Positions 1-5,712 of a DNA stretch of 10,879 nucleotides are shown here, piece by piece. Source of the stretch: Christensenella sp. UBA3798. GTDB lineage: Bacteria > Bacillota > Clostridia > Christensenellales > CAG-1252. The stretch is from contig DFEQ01000080.1 in assembly GCA_002368735.1 (NCBI GenBank), forward strand, positions 1 to 10,879, in the 5' to 3' direction. Position 1 is the stretch's first letter. Each line of letters begins with the position of its first letter. Under the pieces are notes generated by a model. That model ran no database searches. It saw only the letters and a program-made list of their open reading frames with translations, and was not told the origin of the DNA. A program made the translations under genes and the position numbers.

Positions 1-170
1 CCGATGTGCGGCTTGCCGTTTGCCGTGGGGGGGCCGTCGTAGAAGGTGTATTCTTCCCTTCCTTCATTGGCTTTCACGCTCTTACGGAAGATGTCGTTTG
101 CTTTCCAGAAATCGAGGATATCCTTCTCTCTGCCGCAAAAATCCAAACTTGTATCAACTTTATTAAACAT
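1..170 (-). CDS. ileS: Isoleucyl-tRNA synthetase, N-terminal fragment (cut by window edge)
   Basis: This is the start of the cytoplasmic enzyme that charges tRNA-Ile with isoleucine using ATP. Only 56 codons plus two bases lie in the window; a full IleRS has roughly 900-1050 residues. The translation begins MFNKVDTSLDF and reaches the class I signature YDGPPTANGKPHIG at residues 44-57, where PHIG is the start of the HIGH ATP-binding motif. The wording of that motif (FYDGPPTANG) separates IleRS from ValRS and LeuRS. The ATG at 170-168 has an AGAGG Shine-Dalgarno about 8 bases upstream. It lies 53 bases behind the NYN-LOTUS gene on the same strand, with a perfect hairpin between them. No T-box leader fits in that gap, so any such control would have to sit further upstream. 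The identification is firm despite the short length. Confidence 0.95.
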   Translation of the reverse strand, partial: MFNKVDTSLDFCGREKDILDFWKANDIFRKSVKANEGREEYTFYDGPPTANGKPHI

Positions 171-194
171 ATGCTTGCCTCTTGTATAGTGTTT

Positions 195-218
195 CGCATC
201 GATAAAAATATCGATGCG
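195..218. repeat. Perfect 10-bp inverted repeat between NYN gene and ileS
   Basis: CGCATCGATA at 195-204 is the exact reverse complement of TATCGATGCG at 209-218, with a loop of AAAA. It sits between the stop of the NYN-LOTUS gene (224) and the ileS start (170). On the leftward strand it is followed by AAACAC rather than a run of T, so it does not look like a standard intrinsic terminator. It could be an mRNA processing or stabilising hairpin, or an operator. Confidence 0.75.
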
Positions 219-223
219 CAGTT

Positions 224-1012
224 TTACTTTATCTTGATGAGTATTTTATTGACCTTGCCGCCCTCGCCCACGGGCACACGGCTTATCTCAAAGCCACTGA
301 GGGTCGAAACGAGGTCTATCAATTTGCGATAGCCGTAGTTACGTGAGTCGAAGTCGGGCATTCTCTTGGAAAGGTTGTTCCCAACGTCCGCAAGGTACGC
401 CCAGCCTTCGTCGTTGCCGATGCTGTTGACGATATCCTTGATAGCCGCCCTGACCTTCTTGAGGGGGACGACCGAGACCGCGGGCTTCTCCGCGCTCTTC
501 TTCTCTTTCTTTGCGGCGCTTTCGCCCTCGCTCTTTTCCTTCTTGCTCTCTGCCTTCTCGTCCGCTTTATCCTCGGCGTTTTTCAAAACTTCGAGGTAGA
601 TAAACTTCTCACACGCCTTGATAAAGGGCTGCGGGGTCTTCTTCTCGCCCATACCGAGCACCATCATTCCCGCCTCTCTTAAACGCATGGCAAGACGCGT
701 GAAGTCGCTGTCCGAGGTGACCAAACAAAACCCCGTGACCTTGCCCGAATAAAGAATATCCATGGCGTCGATTATCATGGCGCTGTCCGAGGAATTCTTA
801 CCGGAAGTGTAACTATACTGTTGGATGGGAGTGAAAGAATAGGTGAGGAGAGAATTTTTCCAATTCGAAAGTTGGGGCTTCGTCCAATCCCCATAAACGC
901 GCTTGTACGTGGGGATGCCGTAATTCGTGACCTCGTCGAGAAGGTCCTCTGCGTACTTCTCGGACACGTTCTCGGCGTCGACGAGCACCGCGATCTTATT
1001 ATCTCTGTCCAT
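224..1012 (-). CDS. NYN (PIN-like) domain protein with C-terminal OST-HTH/LOTUS domain
   Basis: A 262-residue soluble protein. Residues 5-142 form a NYN domain, a PIN-like metal-dependent nuclease fold (LabA/DUF88 type). It opens with IAVLVDAEN (Asp12) and also carries the acidic residues Asp76 and Asp82 in NSSDSAMIIDAMD and Asp101/Asp103 in VTSDSDF. Residues 144-180 are a very Lys/Glu-rich linker, probably flexible. Residues 183-262 match an OST-HTH/LOTUS RNA-binding domain (GWAYLADVGNNLSKRMPDFD, NYGYRKL, SGFEI). The likely role is RNA cleavage or RNA binding; the target is unknown. I chose the ATG at 1012 because GGAG lies 5 bases upstream; an in-frame TTG at 1042 has no such site. The gene lies between the SRP RNA and ileS on the same strand, with no promoter of its own that I can recognise, so read-through from the SRP promoter is plausible. 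Confidence 0.92.
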   Translation of the reverse strand: MDRDNKIAVLVDAENVSEKYAEDLLDEVTNYGIPTYKRVYGDWTKPQLSNWKNSLLTYSFTPIQQYSYTSGKNSSDSAMIIDAMDILYSGKVTGFCLVTSDSDFTRLAMRLREAGMMVLGMGEKKTPQPFIKACEKFIYLEVLKNAEDKADEKAESKKEKSEGESAAKKEKKSAEKPAVSVVPLKKVRAAIKDIVNSIGNDEGWAYLADVGNNLSKRMPDFDSRNYGYRKLIDLVSTLSGFEISRVPVGEGGKVNKILIKIK

Positions 1013-1017
1013 ATTAT

Positions 1018-1021
1018 CTCC
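1018..1021 (-). promoter_or_regulatory. Shine-Dalgarno GGAG that fixes the NYN gene start
   Basis: GGAG reads leftward at 1021-1018, five bases before the ATG at 1012. It favours this ATG over the upstream in-frame TTG (1042) and ATG (1033), both of which lack a usable site. Confidence 0.75.
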
Positions 1022-1025
1022 GTAA

Positions 1026-1041
1026 TGCGGCATCAGCCGCA
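1026..1041 (-). repeat. Short GC-rich hairpin between SRP RNA and NYN gene
   Basis: Leftward TGCGGC, loop TGAT, GCCGCA: a 6-bp perfect stem just behind the SRP RNA 3' end and just ahead of the NYN ribosome-binding site. It has no T run after it (TTACGG follows), so it is a poor intrinsic terminator. It may mark a processing site or affect translation of the NYN gene. Confidence 0.5.
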
Positions 1042-1057
1042 AGTTGCTTTATAAGGG

Positions 1058-1326
1058 TACCGTGCAGCTTTTTTTGACAAGCACTACCGAAGCGGACGCG
1101 AACGTAGGTGACTCCACCGAAGCAACCTTATGGCACACGACAAACGCCGCTTAGTGCTGCTACCGTCAAGTCCTGACACGGTTCACAGGTCGTCGTTGCA
1201 CAAGACACCGGGATCAACATTCCTTGCGCCGCTCAGCCTTCCATAATGCAAGCCGAGAAAAGCATTCTGCCCCACTGTAGCGGATTGTGGGTATAGGGCA
1301 CCGCTGGCTCCCCGCATAGCACGGTA
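1058..1326 (-). ncRNA. ffs: Signal recognition particle RNA, bacterial large type
   Basis: The RNA scaffold of the signal recognition particle, which binds Ffh and targets membrane and secreted proteins. Three things support the call. The 5' part, from about 1320, has the Alu-domain wording familiar from Firmicutes SRP RNAs (GGGGAGCCAGCGGTGCCC, then AATCCGCTA). The helix 8 Ffh-binding segment at 1154-1179 reads GTCAGGAC, a UGAC loop, then GGTAGCAGCAC. The two ends pair: TACCGTGC (1326-1319) with GCACGGTA (1065-1058). The implied length is about 269 bases, close to the roughly 270 of the large Bacillus form. A strong promoter places transcription start at about 1325. Ends are estimated from pairing and may be off by several bases. 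It is not next to dnaX/recR or tadA here, where this gene often sits in Firmicutes. Confidence 0.93.
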
Positions 1327-1331
1327 GTGTT

Positions 1332-1361
1332 ATTATATCATATTCTAAAAATAATATTCAA
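1332..1361 (-). promoter_or_regulatory. Promoter of the SRP RNA
   Basis: Leftward -35 TTGAAT (1361-1356), an 18-base spacer, and -10 TATAAT (1337-1332) with an extended TG two bases ahead of it (TGATATAAT). Start of transcription would fall at about 1325, matching the 5' end deduced independently from pairing of the SRP RNA ends. It may also drive the NYN gene and ileS by read-through. Confidence 0.85.
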
Positions 1362-1420
1362 GCGTTTTGCACCGATTATTCATGCTAACTTCGTCGAAAG
1401 AGAAAAGCCCCGATCATCAG

Positions 1421-1435
1421 GACGCAAAATGCGTC
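1421..1435. repeat. 6-bp inverted repeat upstream of the SPOR-like gene
   Basis: GACGCA (1421-1426), spacer AAA, TGCGTC (1430-1435). It lies in the divergent gap between the SRP promoter and the gene starting at 1489, where an operator could sit. It is short, and there is no other evidence of function. Confidence 0.35.
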
Positions 1436-1488
1436 GAAAAGGTGCGAAAGAAGGCATAAAACGCGGCATTTGCTCATAATTATCCTTT

Positions 1489-2346
1489 ATGAAAAACACG
1501 ATACCTCTCACGCACGCCGATTATCGCGTATACGACAGCGAGCCCCAGACCGAGCACCTTGTAGAGGACGCGCGCACCAAACCTCGTCTTGCCGCTCCGA
1601 CGGAGATAAAGAAGGAGAAGAAGTTTTCAAAAGGAAAGACTATCCTTTTGACGGTGATGATAACCCTTCTCGCTTTCTCGCTCACCTTGGTCGCGGCGGA
1701 TATTATCGGCAGTGGCGGCATTGCGCTTTACGCTTCTTTATTCACCCAAAAGAAAAGCGACGTAGTCCTCTACTACGCCGTATACGCCACCCACTCTACA
1801 GATATGTCGGTATCCTATAAGAACGCGGCGGTCGTGCGTGAAGAAGGCGGCGCCGGCTACGTAATGAAGCAAGGGGAGGAATACTACGTCATCCTCAACC
1901 TTTACGATGACGAAGAAAGCGCAAAGCGCGTATCGGAGCGCAAAGCGAACTACGGCATCATTGAGCTCAAAGTGTATGATCTCGACCTTGAGAAGCACCC
2001 CTCGCTGTCAAGTGCCGAGATGGCTAAAGACTTATATCGAGAGGCGTATATCACCCTTTATCGAGCGGCAAACGATTTGGCATCCGGAAAATACGCAAAA
2101 GAGGATATGAAACGCGAACTATCATCCTTCAAACAGAAGGTCACCGCTGTGGAAGACGCCTACGTCGAAAAAACTGCGGGGATAACCGACACCCCCGCCA
2201 TCGAATTCAAGATAATCCTTGCCGAGATAAGGAGCGCCTTTGAGAACTTAGAGCAAAACGATGAGCGCTTGGTCGCCGACGCCCGTTATTTTTCGGTAAT
2301 GATAGTACGCTCATACGCCGATTTCACAAAGAAGCATTTCGCCTAA
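1489..2346 (+). CDS. Single-pass membrane protein with SPOR-like domain
   Basis: A 285-residue protein that I do not recognise as a named family. Residues 1-50 are hydrophilic and end in a Lys-rich stretch (KKEKKFSKGK), residues 51-72 are one hydrophobic segment, and the rest should lie outside the membrane (positive-inside rule). Residues 91-162 resemble a SPOR fold: VVLYYAVYA, then GYVMKQGEEYYVILNLYDDEESAKRV, the usual strand-helix-strand wording of peptidoglycan-binding SPOR domains. Residues 175-285 look helical and have no clear match. A cell-envelope or division role is an inference from the SPOR-like part only. The ATG at 1489 is preceded by an in-frame stop 12 bases upstream and has no Shine-Dalgarno; CATAAT at 1475-1480 sits where a -10 of a leaderless transcript would. 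It diverges from the SRP RNA and is followed 89 bases on by the dCMP deaminase. Confidence 0.75.
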   Translation: MKNTIPLTHADYRVYDSEPQTEHLVEDARTKPRLAAPTEIKKEKKFSKGKTILLTVMITLLAFSLTLVAADIIGSGGIALYASLFTQKKSDVVLYYAVYATHSTDMSVSYKNAAVVREEGGAGYVMKQGEEYYVILNLYDDEESAKRVSERKANYGIIELKVYDLDLEKHPSLSSAEMAKDLYREAYITLYRAANDLASGKYAKEDMKRELSSFKQKVTAVEDAYVEKTAGITDTPAIEFKIILAEIRSAFENLEQNDERLVADARYFSVMIVRSYADFTKKHFA

Positions 2347-2379
2347 AAGGCACTTTTGAGGGAATTCACGCAAAAGATA

Positions 2380-2408
2380 TTGCGCACGACGCGGTTTTAT
2401 GTTAAATT
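2380..2408 (+). promoter_or_regulatory. Possible promoter of the dCMP deaminase gene
   Basis: TTGCGC (2380-2385), 17 bases, TAAATT (2403-2408). This predicts transcription from about 2415 and a leader of about 20 bases carrying the GAGGT ribosome-binding site. The hexamers are only partial matches; read-through from the upstream gene is the alternative, as I see no terminator between them. Confidence 0.45.
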
Positions 2409-2435
2409 GAATAAAACAACGCGAGGTAAAAAGCG

Positions 2436-2891
2436 ATGGATAAATGGGATAATAGGTTTATGGATATGGCTGAGAAGGTATCCACCTGGAGCAGCTGTTT
2501 CCAAGAGAACAGACAGGTTGGAGCCATCATCACACGCGATAAACGCATCCTGACGACGGGATACAACGGCGCAGGCAGCGGCATCACCAGTTGCAAAGAA
2601 AAAGGCGAATGCCTCAGAAGAAAGCTCAACATCCCAAGCGGCACCCGTCACGAGCTTTGCTACGCGATCCACGCCGAACAAAACGCCATCATCCAAGCCG
2701 CCAAAATGGGCATCAGCGTTGAAGGTGGCACCATCTATTGCACCCACCAGCCCTGCTCTATATGCGCAAAAATGATCATCAACAGCGGCATCAAAAGGGT
2801 CGTTTTCAAATACGGCTATCCCGATGAATTCTCGATGGAAATGATGAAGGAAGCCAACGTTTTGATAGAAAAGTTCGGGGGCGAAGAATAA
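2436..2891 (+). CDS. comEB: dCMP deaminase (ComEB-type)
   Basis: A 151-residue cytosolic zinc enzyme that converts dCMP to dUMP, feeding dTTP synthesis through thymidylate synthase. The cytidine-deaminase-superfamily active site is complete: His79 and the proton-shuttling Glu81 in HAEQNAI, and Cys107 and Cys110 in QPCSICAK. The segment TTGYNGAGSGI (residues 40-50), followed by Cys53 and Cys59 and by His72/Cys75, fits dCMP deaminases, which carry an extra nucleotide-binding and metal-binding segment, rather than tRNA-adenosine deaminase TadA or cytidine deaminase. The ATG at 2436 has GAGGT about 9 bases upstream. A strong terminator follows 19 bases after the stop. The comEB symbol reflects family resemblance to the B. 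subtilis gene; no competence genes are seen nearby. Confidence 0.92.
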   Translation: MDKWDNRFMDMAEKVSTWSSCFQENRQVGAIITRDKRILTTGYNGAGSGITSCKEKGECLRRKLNIPSGTRHELCYAIHAEQNAIIQAAKMGISVEGGTIYCTHQPCSICAKMIINSGIKRVVFKYGYPDEFSMEMMKEANVLIEKFGGEE

Positions 2892-2910
2892 TTCTTCATT
2901 TATAAAATAT

Positions 2911-2941
2911 GGGTCTCTCAACGGTAAGAGACCCTTTTTTT
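2911..2941 (+). terminator. Intrinsic terminator after the dCMP deaminase
   Basis: GGGTCTCT (2911-2918), loop CAACGGTA, AGAGACCC (2927-2934), then seven T (2935-2941): an 8-bp perfect stem with a full T run. Read leftward, the same stem is followed by ATATTTTATA, so it may also stop transcription coming from the ABC permease side. Confidence 0.92.
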
Positions 2942-2971
2942 ATCGAAAATCGAGTAAAAACTCCCGAAAAG

Positions 2972-2991
2972 ATATTCTAATTGTAGAATAT
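2972..2991 (-). terminator. AT-rich hairpin after the ABC permease, possible weak terminator
   Basis: ATATTCTA (2972-2979), loop ATTG, TAGAATAT (2984-2991): a perfect 8-bp stem lying 14 bases beyond the permease stop. Read leftward it is followed by CTTTTC, a short T tract. The stem is AT-rich and therefore weak; full termination may rely on the stronger hairpin at 2911-2934. Confidence 0.45.
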
Positions 2992-3005
2992 TGATAAGTG
3001 TAATA

Positions 3006-3809
3006 TTATTTTGCGACCGCCTTTTCCAGTATCAGCACGCAGAAATACATGACGGCGGCAAGGACAGTCAATATCACCGTCGAACACATCACCAAGCTGA
3101 GGTTGAAGACCTGCCCGCCGTAGACGATAAGGTATCCGAGCCCCTCTCTGCTGACGAGATACTCCCCCATGATCGTCCCCACCCAAGCCATACCTACGTT
3201 GACCTTTAAGGCGGCGATGATATTGGATAGGTTCGATGGCAAGACGAGCTTGAACAGTATCTGCGCACGACTCGCCGACAAGGTCTTCATGAGCAGTATC
3301 TTATCTTTATCCACGGATAAAAACCCGTTCAAGATGTTGATGACGGTGATGATGACGCTTATCAATATCGCCATCACGATTATAGCCCCTTTGCCTGCGC
3401 CGACCCAAATGATGATGATCGGACCGAGCGCTATCTTCGGAAGTGCGTTGAGTACGACGATATAGGGCTCCAAAATAAGTCGCAGAGGTTCGACCGACCA
3501 CAAGATGACCGCGATCACGAGGCCAATCGCCGTCGCGGACACAAATCCTATCACCGTTTCAAGGAGGGTGGCAGATACGTGCCGCCACAATCCCCCTTCA
3601 CGCGACAAACTCAAGAAGGACTCCCACATTTTCGAGGGCGAACTGAATATAAAACTGTCGATCACCTCGTAGCTTGCCAGCACCTCCCACACTAGGAAGA
3701 ATTGTACGAGGAGGATTATCTGCATCGCAACGACGAACGCGCTTTTTCCCCTTTGCTTTTTTAAATAGCGAAGATGCTCTTCACTTACCCTTCTTTGCGT
3801 CTTTTTCAT
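3006..3809 (-). CDS. ABC transporter permease (nitrate/sulfonate/taurine/HMP-type importer)
   Basis: A 267-residue inner-membrane subunit of a BPD-type importer. It has several hydrophobic segments (about residues 27-48, 84-105, 112-135, 141-166, 207-215 and 238-262) and the cytoplasmic EAA-like loop at about 174-207 (LSASRAQILFKLVLPSNLSNIIAALK), which docks on the ATPase. Family resemblance is to SsuC/TauC/ThiX-type permeases. I chose the ATG at 3809 because GGAG lies 7 bases upstream (3820-3817) and the protein then starts at MKKTQRR; the longer open frame to 3899 would overlap the ATPase gene by 119 bases and adds a segment of no family character. With this start, the overlap with the ATPase gene is 29 bases, suggesting coupled translation. 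It is the last gene of a three-gene importer operon. Confidence 0.92.
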   Translation of the reverse strand: MKKTQRRVSEEHLRYLKKQRGKSAFVVAMQIILLVQFFLVWEVLASYEVIDSFIFSSPSKMWESFLSLSREGGLWRHVSATLLETVIGFVSATAIGLVIAVILWSVEPLRLILEPYIVVLNALPKIALGPIIIIWVGAGKGAIIVMAILISVIITVINILNGFLSVDKDKILLMKTLSASRAQILFKLVLPSNLSNIIAALKVNVGMAWVGTIMGEYLVSREGLGYLIVYGGQVFNLSLVMCSTVILTVLAAVMYFCVLILEKAVAK

Positions 3810-4554
3810 CTGTAAACTCCAATTCTTTCCACACTTCTTTGAAGAGCTCCGCAAAGGACGGATGCTCTCGCCTTTCGATGGAGGAAAGATTTTTCTCAAG
3901 CGGATTGTCGAATATCTTTTTTACCGTTGCGGGACGAGCGCTAAGCACGGCGACACGGTCGCAGAGCGCTATCGCCTCACTGATGTCGTGCGTAACGAGG
4001 ATAGCCGTAACCTTTTCTTCCGCAATTATCTCACGCACGTCTTCCGCGACGGTCAGGCGCGTTTGAAAGTCCAAAGCGGAAAAAGGCTCGTCGAGCAAGA
4101 TCAATTTCGGCCGCAAGGCAAGCGTGCGGATCAAGGCTACACGCTGGCGCATCCCGCCCGATAGCTCGGAAGGCTTTTTCTTGACAAATTCGCCCAAACT
4201 GTACTTTTTAAGTAGCGATAACGCATAGTCCACGCGCTCCGCCGACTTTATCTTTCGTATTTCCAAGCCGAGAAGGACGTTTTCCTCGATGGTGCGCCAC
4301 TCAAAAAGGTGGTCGCGCTGAAGCATATATCCTATCTCGGAGGGGGATATCCCTCGCTCCACCACGCCGGCAGAAGGCTGTAATATCCCCGCAAGGATGG
4401 AAAGCAGCGTGGTCTTGCCGCTCCCCGAAGGTCCGACGATTCCGAAGAACTCCCCTTCACGGACCGAGAGGTCCATCGAACGTATGGCCTCGGTTTCGCC
4501 GGACTTACTATGATAGCGATGTGATACGCCTTTTAAAACCAATATCTCATTCAT
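3781..4554 (-). CDS. ABC transporter ATP-binding protein (SsuB/TauB/ThiZ-type)
   Basis: A 257-residue cytoplasmic ATPase that powers the importer. All motifs are intact: Walker A GPSGSGKT (41-48), Q-loop Gln79 in GYMLQRD, signature LSGGMRQR (131-138), Walker B LILLDEP (151-157) with the D-loop SALD, and the switch His189 in VTHD. The MLQRD wording and the length without a C-terminal regulatory domain fit the nitrate/sulfonate/taurine class. The C-terminus is strongly charged (DEKDAKKGK), and its coding sequence overlaps the permease start. The ATG at 4554 is 23 bases after the lipoprotein stop, with AAGAG just upstream as a modest Shine-Dalgarno. Confidence 0.95.
   Translation of the reverse strand: MNEILVLKGVSHRYHSKSGETEAIRSMDLSVREGEFFGIVGPSGSGKTTLLSILAGILQPSAGVVERGISPSEIGYMLQRDHLFEWRTIEENVLLGLEIRKIKSAERVDYALSLLKKYSLGEFVKKKPSELSGGMRQRVALIRTLALRPKLILLDEPFSALDFQTRLTVAEDVREIIAEEKVTAILVTHDISEAIALCDRVAVLSARPATVKKIFDNPLEKNLSSIERREHPSFAELFKEVWKELEFTDEKDAKKGK
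3817..3820 (-). promoter_or_regulatory. Shine-Dalgarno that fixes the permease start inside the ATPase gene
   Basis: GGAG read leftward, seven bases before the ATG at 3809 and inside the last codons of the ATPase gene. It supports a short (29-base) overlap rather than a start at 3899. Confidence 0.7.
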
Positions 4555-4577
4555 TTTTTCTCTTGTATAGCGGCGTT

Positions 4578-5564
4578 TTAGCCCAAATACCCGTTATCCA
4601 CGAGTTTATCGTAATCTGCGCGTTTATTCATGACACCTGCCGAGATAATGATGTCTTGCAAATGCTCAAAGTCTTCCTTCTTCAGCTTCATATCGTCCAC
4701 GTAGGCGCCGATGCGCTTGTAGTTGGCGATAGCGGAGGTCAACACCGCTTCCGAGGTGTCGGCAAAGGAGGGCGCGACCGCTTTCGCGATGACTTCGGCG
4801 CTGTTATTCTTCACGAATTCCACCCCTTTTTGGATGGCGGCAAGGAAACGTGTGACCTTATCTGCATTATTCTCAAGATAGGACTTTTCGGCGCAGAAAC
4901 AGGTATACGGGATATCCCCCGCTTCCTCGCCTACAGACGCTACGAGATAGCCTTTCCCCGCGAGTTCAAAGTTCGTCGCGGCAGGCTCGAACATCGTGCA
5001 GAAATCCCCCGTGCCACCGTCAAACGCCGCTGAAATAAGGTCGTATTGCACGTCGTAATTGATGGTCATATTGACGCCGTTTACGTATCCGTTCTTTTTG
5101 AGCGCGTATTCGAGAGCCATTGCGGGAACGCCGCCCTTTCTACCCCCGATGATCTCCTTGCCGAGGAAGTCGGTGGACCAATCGAAGGCATCGGTGTCTT
5201 CACGACCTATCACGAAAGAGCCGTCGCGCTTGGTTAATTGACCGATGACGATGGGATAGTTCTTCTTTCCTTCGTTATACACGTAGATAGAGGCTTCGGG
5301 CCCGCAGAAACCGATATCAGCCTGCCCGGACAAGACGGCAGTCATTGTCTTATCCGCGCCACCGCCGTTGGTAAGTTCGATAGTGAGTCCCTGTTCCTTG
5401 AAATACCCTTCGTTGATGGCTACGTACATCGGCGCGTAGAAGACGGAGTGCGTGACTTCATTGAGCCGTATGACATCTTCAGTCTCCCCGGCGCACGCCG
5501 CGAGCGGCAAGCACAACGCGAAAAGCGAGAGGATGAGCAATGTTACGATGATTTTTCTCTTCAT
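4578..5564 (-). CDS. Substrate-binding lipoprotein of the ABC importer (NMT1/THI5-like)
   Basis: A 328-residue extracytoplasmic binding protein. The N-terminus is a lipoprotein signal peptide: basic MKRK, hydrophobic core at 5-20, lipobox LAAC with the lipidated Cys24. Mature sequence shows the NMT1/THI5-like binding-protein pattern: SVFYAPMYVAINEGYFKEQGL (about 40-60), then LTNGGGADKTMTAVLSGQADIGFCGPEA, and the domain-2 hinge region GGRKGGVPAMALEYAL. Relatives bind alkanesulfonates, taurine, nitrate or the thiamine precursor HMP; nothing in the sequence decides between them. The ATG at 5564 has a strong AAAGGAGA site 7 bases upstream. First gene of the operon, transcribed away from pgsA. Confidence 0.93.
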   Translation of the reverse strand: MKRKIIVTLLILSLFALCLPLAACAGETEDVIRLNEVTHSVFYAPMYVAINEGYFKEQGLTIELTNGGGADKTMTAVLSGQADIGFCGPEASIYVYNEGKKNYPIVIGQLTKRDGSFVIGREDTDAFDWSTDFLGKEIIGGRKGGVPAMALEYALKKNGYVNGVNMTINYDVQYDLISAAFDGGTGDFCTMFEPAATNFELAGKGYLVASVGEEAGDIPYTCFCAEKSYLENNADKVTRFLAAIQKGVEFVKNNSAEVIAKAVAPSFADTSEAVLTSAIANYKRIGAYVDDMKLKKEDFEHLQDIIISAGVMNKRADYDKLVDNGYLG

Positions 5565-5646
5565 AGTTCTCTCCTTTCAAAAAAGTTCTATTCCATACTA
5601 TTCCCCCGCCGGGCAAAATGTTTTCTCACGCGGCACCCACCACCGC

Positions 5647-5676
5647 ATTGTAACTCAAGTATTTACGCGACTTTAA
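5647..5676 (-). promoter_or_regulatory. Possible promoter of the ABC importer operon
   Basis: Read leftward: TTAAAG (5676-5671), an 18-base spacer, TACAAT (5652-5647). The -10 is good and the -35 is poor. It predicts a leader of about 75 bases before the lipoprotein gene. The -35 hexamer directly abuts the -35 of the rightward pgsA promoter. Confidence 0.4.
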
Positions 5677-5705
5677 TTGACATAATAAAAATTAAGTTAT
5701 AAAAT
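5677..5705 (+). promoter_or_regulatory. Promoter of pgsA-valS, apparently giving a leaderless transcript
   Basis: A perfect TTGACA (5677-5682), a 17-base AT-rich spacer, and TAAAAT (5700-5705). Transcription would begin about 7 bases further on, at 5712-5713, the pgsA start codon itself. No Shine-Dalgarno lies upstream of that ATG. Confidence 0.8.
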
Positions 5706-5712
5706 TTAGTTT

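Noticed and set aside
6..332. Rightward open frame at the left edge
   Set aside because: It is antisense to the IleRS HIGH-motif region and to the end of the NYN-LOTUS gene.
1026..1041. Terminator of the SRP RNA
   Set aside because: The 6-bp GC stem is followed by TTACGG, not a T run, so it does not qualify as an intrinsic terminator.
1043..1330. T-box leader for the NYN-ileS region
   Set aside because: The 5' wording, helix 8 motif and pairing ends identify the whole stretch as SRP RNA; no T-box motif is present.
2397..2921. Leftward open frame over the dCMP deaminase
   Set aside because: It is the antisense shadow of a complete zinc-site enzyme and runs through its terminator.
3810..3899. 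Upstream start for the permease
   Set aside because: It would overlap the ATPase gene by 119 bases and lacks a ribosome-binding site, whereas the ATG at 3809 has GGAG at proper spacing.
4521..5033. Rightward open frame across the ATPase/lipoprotein junction
   Set aside because: It is antisense to two recognised importer genes and has no recognisable domain.
5565..5645. TPP riboswitch ahead of the ABC importer operon
   Set aside because: GGGTGCC and TGAGA occur in the right order, but the CCTGAT-containing pyrophosphate-sensing half is missing and the leader is too short.
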